Assembly (NCBI GenBank): GCA_031732875.1
Contig: JAVMKL010000228.1
Location: 1-19,149 of the forward strand
Source of the DNA: JAVMKJ01 sp031732875
GTDB taxonomy: Bacteria > Pseudomonadota > Gammaproteobacteria > Competibacterales > Competibacteraceae
Length of the DNA: 19,149 bases
Direction of reading: 5' to 3'
Positions within the stretch are counted from its first letter, which is position 1; every line of letters begins with the position of its first letter. The notes beneath the pieces were generated by a model. It saw nothing but the letters and a program-made list of their open reading frames with translations. It was not told the DNA's origin and searched no databases. The position numbers and the translations under genes are program-made. Shown here one piece after another: positions 7,822 through 15,566 of the stretch.

Positions 7822-9393
7822 ATGACGCCGCCACGCCGCAAACTACCCATCGGCATCCAGACCTTCGCCAAGATCCGCGAGGCCGACTACTACTACGTGG
7901 ACAAGACGCCGATGGCCTGGCGGCTGACGCAGGAATCCGGCTATTTCTTCCTGTCGCGCCCGCGCCGCTTCGGCAAGAGCCTGTTCCTCGACACCCTCAA
8001 GGAACTGTTCCAGGGCAACGAACCCCTGTTCCGCAACCTGTACATCCACGATCGGTGGGACTGGACCCAATCCTGCCCGGTCATCCGCATCAGCTTTGGC
8101 GGCGGAGTCTTGAAACACCCGCAGGCCTTGGGCGAGGTACTGCACCAGCAGCTTGAGGAGCACGAACGGCGTCATGCGCTACCCGCCCGCTACCCGGACC
8201 CCCGCAGCCGCTTTCGGGATTTGATCGCCCGCCTGCGCGAGCAGACCGGCCGGGGCGTGGTGGTGCTGGTGGACGAGTACGACAAACCGATTCTGGACAA
8301 TATCACCGAGCCGGAGATCGCGCTGGCCCTGCGTGAAGGATTGAGGGATTTCTACAGCGTCGTCAAGGACTCGGACGCCCACCTCCGCTTTGTTTTTCTG
8401 ACCGGAGTTTCGAAGTTCAGCAAGGTCAGCCTGTTTTCCGGGCTGAACAACCTCAATGACATCACGGTGGACACGGCCTACTCGGCGATCTGCGGCTACA
8501 CTGAAGCCGATGTGGACACGGTATTCGCCCCGGAACTCGACGGGCTGGACCGGGAGGAGATTCGCCGCTGGTACAACGGTTATAACTGGCTGGGAGAAAC
8601 GGTCTACAACCCCTTCGATCTGTTGTTGCTGTTCGACAAACGCCAGTTCCGTCCCTGGTGGTTCGAGACCGGCACCCCGAGCTTTCTGGTCAAGTTGCTC
8701 GCCGCGCGTCGGACGTGGACGCCGCGCCTGGAGCAGATGCACAGCAGCAGCACCCTGTTGTCCACCTTCGACGTGGATGACATTCCAACCGAAGCGCTGA
8801 TGTTCCAGACGGGCTATCTGACCATCGCCAGCGTGGACACCATGGGAGCGGAGGGATTTTTCACCTTGCGTTATCCCAATCTGGAAGTCCGGCAGGGGCT
8901 CAACGTCGCGCTCCTGTCGGCGCTGATGCCCGATCCGCAAGACAGCCTGGCGCGCCGCCGCGCCTTGTATTTGATGTTGCGCTCCGGTGATTTGCGCGGC
9001 ATGGCAGCGGAGCTTCACGCCCTGTACGCCGGCATCCCGCATCACTGGTACGACAACAATCCCATCGCCCATTACGAAGGGTATTACGCCAGCGTGTTCT
9101 ACAGCCACTTCGCCGCGCTGGGGCTGGACATCGTTCTGGAAGACATCACCAACCGCGGGCGCATCGACATGACGGTGAAATTCGGCGGCCATATCTACCT
9201 GTTCGAATTCAAAGTGGTGGAGTCAGCGCCGGAGGGACGGGCCTTGCGCCAACTCAAGGACAAAGGCTACGCCGAAAAATACCGGGCCGAAGGCTTGCCC
9301 ATCCACTTGATCGGAATCGAGTTCTCCCGCGAGAAGCGGAATGTGGTGGGGTTTGAGATGGAATTGGCTATCGAACGAGATGACGCACCATGA
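7822..9393 (+). CDS. AAA-ATPase-like / PD-(D/E)XK nuclease family protein
   Basis: The 523-residue protein belongs to the widespread family pairing an N-terminal AAA-ATPase-like domain (PF09820) with a C-terminal PD-(D/E)XK nuclease domain (PF08011). It starts with LPIGIQTFAKIREADYYYVD. The Walker A-like RPRRFGKS is at 46-53 and the Walker B VVVLVDEYD at 146-154. Near the end GRIDM (D449) and FEFK (E462, K464) form the nuclease core. Length fits the family (about 500 to 580). The function is not established; proposals include mobile-element or defence roles, and many genomes carry multiple copies. The ATG at 7822 is chosen because upstream sequence is non-conserved and antisense to the GT4 gene; its ribosome binding site is weak. 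The stop overlaps the next gene by 4 nt (ATGA), an odd pairing with an asparagine synthetase homologue. Confidence 0.85.
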   Translation: MTPPRRKLPIGIQTFAKIREADYYYVDKTPMAWRLTQESGYFFLSRPRRFGKSLFLDTLKELFQGNEPLFRNLYIHDRWDWTQSCPVIRISFGGGVLKHPQALGEVLHQQLEEHERRHALPARYPDPRSRFRDLIARLREQTGRGVVVLVDEYDKPILDNITEPEIALALREGLRDFYSVVKDSDAHLRFVFLTGVSKFSKVSLFSGLNNLNDITVDTAYSAICGYTEADVDTVFAPELDGLDREEIRRWYNGYNWLGETVYNPFDLLLLFDKRQFRPWWFETGTPSFLVKLLAARRTWTPRLEQMHSSSTLLSTFDVDDIPTEALMFQTGYLTIASVDTMGAEGFFTLRYPNLEVRQGLNVALLSALMPDPQDSLARRRALYLMLRSGDLRGMAAELHALYAGIPHHWYDNNPIAHYEGYYASVFYSHFAALGLDIVLEDITNRGRIDMTVKFGGHIYLFEFKVVESAPEGRALRQLKDKGYAEKYRAEGLPIHLIGIEFSREKRNVVGFEMELAIERDDAP

Positions 9394-11222
9394 TCCCTAA
9401 CCTGCATCGCATCCCCCTTTCGCTCGGCCTCGCCGGCTGCTTCAGCCCGGCGGCCGATCCCGCCGACGCCGCCCGGATTCAGGACACTTTCGCCGCCGCC
9501 TTGCGCGAACCGGCAACGCTCGGTTCGGCAGGCGCCTTCTGCGCGGCCAGCGGGGGCGGCGTTCTCGCGGATGGCGGATTGCTGCTCGCCATCGCCGGAC
9601 GGGCGCGGCATGCCGATGCCGGTGGGAACATTCCCTCGATTTTGCACGCCTTGGCCGCTGGCTACCGCGAATTCGGAACGACCGTCCTGGAAAAGCTGTC
9701 CGGCCCGTTCGCCTTGGCGATTCTGGACCCCGCCCACCGCGCCGCCCTGTTGGCCATCGACCGGATCGGGATCCAGTCCCTCTACTACGCTCCGCAACCG
9801 GATGGCGTGCGATTCGCCTCCACCCCCGCCGCCCTCGCCCGGACCGGCGGGATCGATGCCCGCATCGACCCGCAAGCGATCTACGACTACCTGTACTGCC
9901 ACATGATCCCCAGCCCCCGGACCCTCTATCGGGGCCTGCGCAAACTGCCCGCCAGCCATTATCTCGAATGGCGGAACGGCGCGGTCCGGGTCGAACCCTA
10001 CTGGCTCCCCCGCTTCAGCGAAGCCGACATCGACGTTGCCGACGCCGGGCACGAGATGTTGGAGATCATCGAAACCGCCGTCCGGCGCGAAACCGCCGCG
10101 GTACCGGCCGGTGGCGTCGGCGCTTTCCTCAGCGGCGGACTCGATAGTTCGACGGTCGCCGGGATGCTCGCCCGCGCCGTGGAACCGGCCAGCACCTATT
10201 CGATCGGCTTTGCGGTACCGGGCTACGACGAAATGGACTACGCCCGCACCGCCGCCAACCACTTCCACACTGCCGCCCACGAATACTATGTGACGCCCGA
10301 GGACGTGGCGACCCTGCTGCCCGCGCTCGCCGCCGCCACCGACGAACCCTTTGGCAATTCCTCGCTGTTGCCGGCGTTCTGCTGCGCGCGCCGCGCCCGC
10401 GAGGATGGCGTCGCGCTCCTGCTGGGCGGCGATGGCGGCGACGAACTGTTCGCCGGCAACGAACGTTACGCCACCCAGCGGATTTTCGAACCGTTCGGCC
10501 GCCTGTCGCCGGCGCTGCAAACGCTCGTCGCCACCGCCGTCAAGCCGCTGGCGAACATCCCCCTGGCCCGCAAGGCGAACCGCTACGTCCAGCAGGCCCG
10601 CGTGCCCCTCCCCGACCGACTGGACAGCTACGCCTTCCTGGTACGCCACGATCCCGCCGAGGTGTTCGATCCCGAATTTCTCGTCCAAGTCAATACCGCG
10701 GAACCACGGGAACTGAAACGGGCGGCGTTCGCCGCGCCGGCCGGGGCTTCAACCCTGAACCGGATGCTCTATCTGGACTGGCATTTCACCCTGCACGACA
10801 ACGATCTGGTCAAGGTCAACACCGCCTGCCGACTGGCGGGCGTCGCCGTCGCCTATCCGATGCTGGACGACGCGCTGATCGAGCTGTCCTGCCGCATCCC
10901 CTCCTCGCATAAGCTCCGGGGAATGAAACTGCGCTGGTTTTACAAGGAAGCGGTCCGGGATTTCCTCCCGGATACCATTCTCACCAAGAAAAAACACGGC
11001 TTCGGACTGCCGTTCGGGGTCTGGACCCGCTCCGATCCGCGCCTGCTGGCCATCACCGACGACGCCCTGGAATCCCTGAAGCAGCGCGGCTGGTTTCAGC
11101 CCGCCTTTCTCGACCGGGCGCGCCGACTGCACCGCGAAACGCATGCCGCCTATTACGGCGAGCTGGTGTGGATTCTGACGGTGCTGGAACTGTGGCTGCG
11201 GGCGAACGATAGGGAGTCGTAA
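9390..11222 (+). CDS. Asparagine synthetase-like amide ligase with degenerate glutaminase domain
   Basis: The 610-residue protein has the length and order of AsnB. The C-terminal ATP pyrophosphatase half looks active: SGGLDSS at 248-254, LLGGDGGDELFAGNERY, and KKKHGFGLPFGVW near the end. The N-terminal half is not a working glutaminase by sequence. It begins MIPNLHRIPL rather than MCGI, and aligning its GLAGCFS with the usual GIAGIFS puts Leu12 where Cys2 belongs. The NGEIYN and SDSE motifs are also replaced (AGRARHAD, GGNIP). Such Cys-less homologues include beta-lactam synthetase and lasso-peptide cyclases, which form amide bonds without glutamine; ammonia could also be the donor. The ATG overlaps the ATPase/nuclease stop by 4 nt. 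Its last 26 codons are duplicated at 12109. Substrate unknown; EPS modification is inferred from context. Confidence 0.82.
   Translation: MIPNLHRIPLSLGLAGCFSPAADPADAARIQDTFAAALREPATLGSAGAFCAASGGGVLADGGLLLAIAGRARHADAGGNIPSILHALAAGYREFGTTVLEKLSGPFALAILDPAHRAALLAIDRIGIQSLYYAPQPDGVRFASTPAALARTGGIDARIDPQAIYDYLYCHMIPSPRTLYRGLRKLPASHYLEWRNGAVRVEPYWLPRFSEADIDVADAGHEMLEIIETAVRRETAAVPAGGVGAFLSGGLDSSTVAGMLARAVEPASTYSIGFAVPGYDEMDYARTAANHFHTAAHEYYVTPEDVATLLPALAAATDEPFGNSSLLPAFCCARRAREDGVALLLGGDGGDELFAGNERYATQRIFEPFGRLSPALQTLVATAVKPLANIPLARKANRYVQQARVPLPDRLDSYAFLVRHDPAEVFDPEFLVQVNTAEPRELKRAAFAAPAGASTLNRMLYLDWHFTLHDNDLVKVNTACRLAGVAVAYPMLDDALIELSCRIPSSHKLRGMKLRWFYKEAVRDFLPDTILTKKKHGFGLPFGVWTRSDPRLLAITDDALESLKQRGWFQPAFLDRARRLHRETHAAYYGELVWILTVLELWLRANDRES
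11130..11207 (+). repeat. Direct repeat copy 1 (3' end of asparagine-synthetase gene)
   Basis: These 78 bases, coding for the stretch from His-Arg-Glu-Thr to Arg-Ala-Asn at the C-terminus of the 9390 gene, recur at 12109-12186 in the same orientation. Counting by hand, 68 of 78 bases agree without gaps and the reading frame is kept. The two copies bracket the MntA-HepT pair. Confidence 0.85.
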
Positions 11223-11264
11223 CCATGGTAGACTTTTCCCAACTAACGGTCGAGGCAACTCCCG

Positions 11265-11582
11265 ATGAGATTGCGCCCTCACGAAATCCAGGCCATCGAA
11301 CAGGCGGCCAAGGAAGTCTTTCCGCCCGGAACGGATGTTTATCTCTTCGGTTCCCGCCTGGATGACCGCGCGCGCGGTGGCGACATCGATCTGCTGGTGG
11401 AGCCGCAAACTCCGTGGTCTCCCTGGCAAATTGTCGACCAGCGAACCCGCTTTGTCGCCAGACTTTACCGGCTTCTTGGCGAGCAACGGATCGATGTGCT
11501 GATCGCGCCCGCAGCCGTGCCGGATCCCCGCCCCATCGTCGAGCAGGCCCGGAAACATCGCGCTCCACTGACTCGGGTATGA
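11265..11582 (+). CDS. mntA: MntA-type nucleotidyltransferase antitoxin
   Basis: The 105-residue minimal nucleotidyltransferase has the GSX9DXD motif: G29-S30 and D40-I-D42 in FGSRLDDRARGGDIDLL, with a third acidic residue in RIDVLI (D77). In MNT/HEPN modules this protein neutralises the HepT toxin by transferring AMP to a tyrosine of the toxin. The ATG at 11265 follows GAGG at about 10 nt. Its stop overlaps hepT by 4 nt (ATGA), the usual tight coupling. It follows the asparagine-synthetase-like gene by 42 nt, so it may be cotranscribed with it. An alternative ATG at 11225, with a better ribosome binding site, is in another frame and encodes an unrelated 46-codon ORF overlapping this start. 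Confidence 0.88.
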   Translation: MRLRPHEIQAIEQAAKEVFPPGTDVYLFGSRLDDRARGGDIDLLVEPQTPWSPWQIVDQRTRFVARLYRLLGEQRIDVLIAPAAVPDPRPIVEQARKHRAPLTRV

Positions 11583-12064
11583 ACGCCGAAGACAAGCTTG
11601 CAACCGCCTTGTGGGAAGCGGACCGACACCTGCGAACACTCCAGGACGCTTTGGCGGACTGGGACGCCGATGCCGGTTCGGTAACCGGATGGGAGGCGCT
11701 GGAGGCGAACCGGTTGAAGGTTCGGCTGGTCGATCAATTGCTTTTTCGCTTTACCAAGCTTCAGGATGCCTTGGGCGAACGGCTCATCCCCGCCACCTTG
11801 AGCCTTCTACAGGAGCCCTTCGAGGCTTGGCCGATGCGTGATCGTCTCAATCGCCTCGAAAAGCTGGGGGTTTTGGACGTGGATCAGTGGCTGGCCTGGC
11901 GGGATATTCGTAACCGGCTCGCCCACGAATACCCCGACCAGCCCGATATACGCTTCGCGGCGCTGCTGGCCGCCATCGAGGCCGCCAGGAATTTGGCGCA
12001 ATGCTATCAGCACTGGCGTCAACGGATCGAGGAAAGCTGGCTCCCGAGCAGAGCCAAACGTTGA
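11579..12064 (+). CDS. hepT: HepT-like HEPN toxin (RNase)
   Basis: The 161-residue all-alpha protein carries the HEPN active-site motif RX4HXY as RNRLAHEY (R111, H116, Y118). Arg and His cleave RNA, and the Tyr is the residue AMPylated by MntA in characterised pairs. The ATG overlaps the mntA stop by 4 nt, giving the expected antitoxin-first order. The N-terminal helices are rich in Ala, Leu and Asp, as usual for the dimerising HEPN bundle. The active-site motif is complete, so the module is likely functional. It is followed within 45 nt by a remnant of an asparagine-synthase gene end, so the cassette ends abruptly. A non-toxic HEPN substrate-binding role is less likely given the intact motif. 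Confidence 0.86.
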   Translation: MNAEDKLATALWEADRHLRTLQDALADWDADAGSVTGWEALEANRLKVRLVDQLLFRFTKLQDALGERLIPATLSLLQEPFEAWPMRDRLNRLEKLGVLDVDQWLAWRDIRNRLAHEYPDQPDIRFAALLAAIEAARNLAQCYQHWRQRIEESWLPSRAKR

Positions 12065-12108
12065 TCTTGAGGAGAGACCCCCGTCAATCCTGACCCCGAC
12101 CCTGACCG

Positions 12109-12186
12109 CACCGGGAAGCGCACGTCGCCTATTACTGCGAGCTGGTGTGGATTCTGACGGCGCTGGAAGGGTGGTTGCGGGCGAAT
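12109..12186 (+). pseudogene. Remnant of a second asparagine-synthetase 3' end (repeat copy 2)
   Basis: These 78 bases match 11130-11207 at 68 positions. In frame they read HREAHVAYYCELVWILTALE and then GWLRAN, against HRETHAAYYGELVWILTVLE and LWLRAN in the intact gene. Most differences are single substitutions scattered through codons. There is no start, PP-loop or other part of the gene nearby, so this is a broken piece. The frame runs on into unrelated sequence. Some similarity may extend a few bases upstream to about 12100. The rest of the 12065-12241 gap shows no gene or terminator I can identify. Confidence 0.8.
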
Positions 12187-12241
12187 GCAGGAGCCAGCGT
12201 GATCAACGGCCCAGCGTCTATAACCAGAAGAGGCAGCGTCA

Positions 12242-12592
12242 TCAATAGCCAAGTTCACGCAAGGCCCGAACCATGTCGCGGGTTTCCGCCTCTGGCAGTC
12301 GCGGCATCGGCAAATGAGCCTGTGCCATCAACAGGAATAAATCTTCCTCGCTGTCAATTCCCAGTTTTTCCATCGCGGCGCGATCATCCAGACGGCCGAG
12401 AGAAAACGTCAGCAGGGTAGAGTAGTTGCCATTGTGGCTACCTTCACCAGCCTCGAAGTTCTCGACCAGATAGCGCAACTGCGCATTGAAAAGGGCGTTG
12501 ACCGAAGTATCATTCTTGGCCGCCACGATCTTGGCGCGCTTGAGCAAATCCCGGTCTATAGCGGCGGTGAAGTTAACAGTGATATTAGCCAT
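12242..12592 (-). CDS. Ribbon-helix-helix-like antitoxin, no partner toxin visible
   Basis: The 116-residue product starts MANITVNFTAAIDRDLLKRA, a beta-strand followed by helices with the spacing of ribbon-helix-helix (MetJ/Arc, VapB-like) DNA-binding proteins, and DTSVNALFNAQLR as the second helix. The C-terminal half (EDLFLLMAQAHLPMPRLPEAE) resembles toxin-binding tails of VapB-type antitoxins that normally precede a PIN toxin. The ATG at 12592 has AGAGAGGA about 8 nt upstream. A perfect inverted repeat lies 31 nt upstream, as expected for autoregulation. Downstream there is no toxin: the frame ends and the sequence runs into an asparagine-synthase remnant and the convergent hepT. It is either an orphan antitoxin or a stand-alone regulator. 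Family assignment is from pattern only. Confidence 0.6.
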   Translation of the reverse strand: MANITVNFTAAIDRDLLKRAKIVAAKNDTSVNALFNAQLRYLVENFEAGEGSHNGNYSTLLTFSLGRLDDRAAMEKLGIDSEEDLFLLMAQAHLPMPRLPEAETRDMVRALRELGY

Positions 12593-12623
12593 AATGGGTT
12601 CCTCTCTGAACACAAGAACAAGC

Positions 12624-12645
12624 ATAACACATATTACTGTGTTAT
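12624..12645 (-). promoter_or_regulatory. Perfect inverted repeat, candidate operator of the RHH antitoxin gene
   Basis: ATAACACA (12624-12631) and its exact reverse complement TGTGTTAT (12638-12645) are separated by 6 bases. The site lies 31 nt upstream of the antitoxin ATG and overlaps plausible minus-strand -10 sequences (TAATAT, TATGCT). Its position and symmetry fit binding by a dimeric ribbon-helix-helix autorepressor. No convincing -35 box is visible. Confidence 0.6.
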
Positions 12646-12726
12646 CTCTACCACCTTGCCAGTCCCTCATAAACCGTTCGATGCAACCGCAGAAAGAGGA
12701 TTATTTATCGTTCGAGCGTTCTACTG

Positions 12727-14388
12727 CTACGGAGTAATTGTATGCACCTTCTCTAAACCGCAGCCTTCTTCTGGAACCACATAAAGATAAGCGGGTCTCG
12801 GCTGGGTCAATTGATTGAAACCCCGGGTCACCTTTTCTTGTACGGTCGCTGGCAGCAATTGTCCAGCTACCCGCATGGCGTTTAGAATCCGCCAGCCAAG
12901 CCCGAATTCCGATGGCTCCAGCACCCCAGTCTGGATCCAGCATGACGGTACCGCTTTAATATCACGAATAGGCTCTCCCGCTCCCCATGAGAGAGTCTCC
13001 GTATCCATAACCACATATTTGGGTAAATTAACCTGCTGGGTAGCATCCTTGTTATCATTCCCTTTCAGTAGTTCATCAACTGATCGTATCTTGACCTCTG
13101 GAGATCGGGGATTGACCAGATTACGAAAAATGGCTGCACGGTATGGGTTAGCATGGCTAAATACTTCAGCGCCCGTATTATGTTTTGCAAATTCGACCAC
13201 CGCCTTACTGTTGGCTGTAAATACATGAATAGAATTCTGCTCCATAGCGGCGAGCATCGTGGAGGGAAGTATTACAAAACCCATTGCTACCCACAAGACA
13301 ATTCCCCGCAGGGCGGCTAGGGCATAACCTGCCAATAGTGCCAATGGAGCCATAAACATCAGCATATAATTTGTTTGCTTTGGAATAAATATCAGCGGTT
13401 TCCAAGAAACAATCAAAAGTGAAAAAACGATCAGGAGTCCACCACCCCACCAATACAAAAATAATAGTGAATCGTTCTCTTGGTTGTTCACTTGGCTCAG
13501 TTTATAACGCCGAAATAGCCATATTAAAACCGCCGCCACTGCCAGATAAGCTATTAACCACGTGTGCCATATCTTCACAAACAGATAAACCAGATAATAT
13601 ATTGGAGCTTGCCCAAAACTACCGACTTCAGGGAAACTACTACCCCATCGAGACTCAACCGCCTGAAACAAATAGAATGGAGTCTCAGTCAACCCCCAGA
13701 AAAGGATCATATTGCTGGCTATCGCCAAACAAAAACCTAACACCATCCAACCCCAAATCCAATTCAATCGCCGGAAAACAATTGGGTAGGAAATAAATAC
13801 TAATAAATATATAATAGTAGCTTGTTTAACCCAGAAACTGAGCCCAACTGCCATGCCGGCAATAAAAAAACTAACCGCGCTATTCTGTCTTTCACCATAC
13901 CAAAATAAAAGAAAACTCGCAGTTATCATCAATGCCAATGGTGAGTCAGCCATCAGTCTTCCTGCAAAATGCACATGCAATGGCAGAAAAGCAAGAACGG
14001 TAGTGGCCAATACCGCAACGCGTAATCCAAACATCAATCTACCAAAGTAAAAAATGAGTGCTATTTCGCCAAGCGAACAAAGCAATGAATACACATTCGC
14101 TGCAAATTCGTTTTGACCAAATATATACACAAATGCCGCTATCGGAAGGTTCACTCCATACCTGTTAGATCCAACATACTGCGAAACGCTCCAGTCGCCT
14201 TGAAGAATCTTGAAAGCGCTCCCAATATAGGTTACCTCATCGGATCCAAAATAACCTGTATGGAAAGCAATTCTCAGGATAGCTGCGACTACCATTACAG
14301 TTAGCCATATCCCCCACTCATTTCTTGTCCAAGGAGCGGAAGTTGCGGAGCTTAGAGAGGATCCCTTTATATCTGAATACACTGTCAT
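12727..14388 (-). CDS. GT39-family membrane glycosyltransferase (ArnT/PMT-like)
   Basis: The 553-residue polytopic membrane protein has a first hydrophobic helix around residues 25-42, followed by FGSDEVTYIG with the acidic pair D50-E51 in the first periplasmic loop, the catalytic acidic motif of the GT39/GT83 (ArnT, PMT) superfamily. About ten more hydrophobic segments follow up to roughly residue 400, then a soluble C-terminal part. Such enzymes use polyprenyl-phosphate sugars and act on the periplasmic side, so a GtrB-type partner would supply the donor. The ATG at 14388 is preferred over an in-frame TTG four codons earlier. The gene is clearly AT-richer than the neighbours at 14436-16291. 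The acceptor could be lipid, protein or polysaccharide. It lies 47 nt after the aminotransferase gene on the same strand. Confidence 0.82.
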   Translation of the reverse strand: MTVYSDIKGSSLSSATSAPWTRNEWGIWLTVMVVAAILRIAFHTGYFGSDEVTYIGSAFKILQGDWSVSQYVGSNRYGVNLPIAAFVYIFGQNEFAANVYSLLCSLGEIALIFYFGRLMFGLRVAVLATTVLAFLPLHVHFAGRLMADSPLALMITASFLLFWYGERQNSAVSFFIAGMAVGLSFWVKQATIIYLLVFISYPIVFRRLNWIWGWMVLGFCLAIASNMILFWGLTETPFYLFQAVESRWGSSFPEVGSFGQAPIYYLVYLFVKIWHTWLIAYLAVAAVLIWLFRRYKLSQVNNQENDSLLFLYWWGGGLLIVFSLLIVSWKPLIFIPKQTNYMLMFMAPLALLAGYALAALRGIVLWVAMGFVILPSTMLAAMEQNSIHVFTANSKAVVEFAKHNTGAEVFSHANPYRAAIFRNLVNPRSPEVKIRSVDELLKGNDNKDATQQVNLPKYVVMDTETLSWGAGEPIRDIKAVPSCWIQTGVLEPSEFGLGWRILNAMRVAGQLLPATVQEKVTRGFNQLTQPRPAYLYVVPEEGCGLEKVHTITP

Positions 14389-14435
14389 CGCCTTATCCAA
14401 GGATCGAATGTAAGTAGAGGATCAGGTAGTTATCC

Positions 14436-15566
14436 TCAAACACTGACCGAGATAATTTGTTGAATCACAAACACCTGCTGCTCCTCCAACCCCAACCACA
14501 ACGGCAACCGCAGCAACCGGTCAGCGATGCTGTCGGTGACCTCGAGGTCACCGTGGGCGCGGCCGTGCTTGAGTCCGGTCGGGGCGCTGTGCAACGGCAC
14601 GTAGTGGAAGACCGGATGGATATCGCTGCGCTTGAGCGCGGCGATCAGCGCGGTGCGGGCTTCCAGGCTGGGCAACAGGATGTAGTACATGTGGGCGTTA
14701 TGCACGCATTCCCTGGGAATGAGGGGGCGCCTTAGCTTGTCGGCTTTTTCCAGGGATTCCAGCCATTGGTGATAGACGCTCCACAGCGCCAGCCGCCGCC
14801 GGGTTATGGCATCGGCTTCTTCCATCTGCGCCCAGAGGAAGGCAGCGATGAGTTCGCCAGGCAAATAGGACGAGCCGATGTCCACCCAAGTGTATTTATC
14901 CACCTGGCCACGAAAGAACTGGCTGCGATTGGTGCCCTTCTCGCGGATGATTTCAGCGCGCTGGACGAACTCGGGATCGTTGATCAGCAGCGCGCCGCCT
15001 TCGCCGGAGATGATGTTCTTGGTTTCATGAAACGACAGGGTTCCTAGATGGCCGATGGAACCGAGCGGCCGGCCCTTGTAGGTGGACATGATACCTTGGG
15101 CGGCGTCTTCGATGACGATCAGTTGATGCCGGCGGGCGATGGCCATGATGGCGTCCATATCGCAGCCCACCCCAGCGTAGTGCACCGGGACGATGGCCCG
15201 GGTCCGGTCGGTGATGGCGGCTTCGATTTTCGTCTCATCCAGGTTCAGGGTATCCGGACGGATGTCGACGAACACCGGCACCGCGCCGCGCAGCACGAAG
15301 GCGTTGGCGGTGGAGACGAAGGTGTAGGACGGCAGAATCACTTCATCGCCCGGCTGAATGTCGGCGAGAATGGCGGCCATTTCCAGGGCGGCGGTGCAGG
15401 AGTGGGTGAGTAGCGCCTTCTGCGCCCCGGTGCGGGCTTCCAGCCAAGTTTGGCATTGCTTGGTGAAACTGCCGTCGCCGGCCAAGTGGCCGTTGGCATG
15501 GGCTTGGGCGATGTACCAAAGTTCCTTACCAGTCATGTAGGGTTTGTTGAAGGGGATGGTCGCCAT
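14436..15566 (-). CDS. rffA: dTDP-4-amino-4,6-dideoxygalactose transaminase
   Basis: The 376-residue PLP enzyme converts dTDP-4-keto-6-deoxyglucose plus glutamate to dTDP-Fuc4N. It matches E. coli RffA (WecE) over its length: PFNKPYMTGKEL, GDGSFTKQCQTWLE, THSCTAALEMAA, ILPSYTFVSTANAFVLRGA, VPVHYAGVGCDMD, VIEDAAQGIMSTYKGRPLGS, then SFHETKN with the PLP lysine at 183, and EIIREKGTNRSQFFRGQVDK. Length equals that of WecE. The ATG at 15566 has AGGAAAGG upstream, and that ribosome binding site sits inside a remnant of a methyltransferase gene end. A WecD-like acetyltransferase is encoded nearby at 17755, completing the two-step route to dTDP-Fuc4NAc; the preceding dehydratase (RffG/RmlB type) is not in the window. 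A second 5' fragment of the same gene lies at 16346. Confidence 0.93.
   Translation of the reverse strand: MATIPFNKPYMTGKELWYIAQAHANGHLAGDGSFTKQCQTWLEARTGAQKALLTHSCTAALEMAAILADIQPGDEVILPSYTFVSTANAFVLRGAVPVFVDIRPDTLNLDETKIEAAITDRTRAIVPVHYAGVGCDMDAIMAIARRHQLIVIEDAAQGIMSTYKGRPLGSIGHLGTLSFHETKNIISGEGGALLINDPEFVQRAEIIREKGTNRSQFFRGQVDKYTWVDIGSSYLPGELIAAFLWAQMEEADAITRRRLALWSVYHQWLESLEKADKLRRPLIPRECVHNAHMYYILLPSLEARTALIAALKRSDIHPVFHYVPLHSAPTGLKHGRAHGDLEVTDSIADRLLRLPLWLGLEEQQVFVIQQIISVSV

Noticed and set aside
8179..9192. 337-codon minus-strand open frame opposite the ATPase/nuclease gene
   Set aside because: Antisense shadow of a recognisable family protein; no recognisable domain of its own.
9267..10688. 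473-codon minus-strand open frame opposite the asparagine-synthetase-like gene
   Set aside because: Gly- and Val-rich low-complexity translation with no motif; the plus-strand gene has clear PP-loop motifs and explains the open frame.
11053..11595. 180-codon minus-strand open frame across the synthetase end and mntA
   Set aside because: It spans two genes on the opposite strand and has no recognisable motif.
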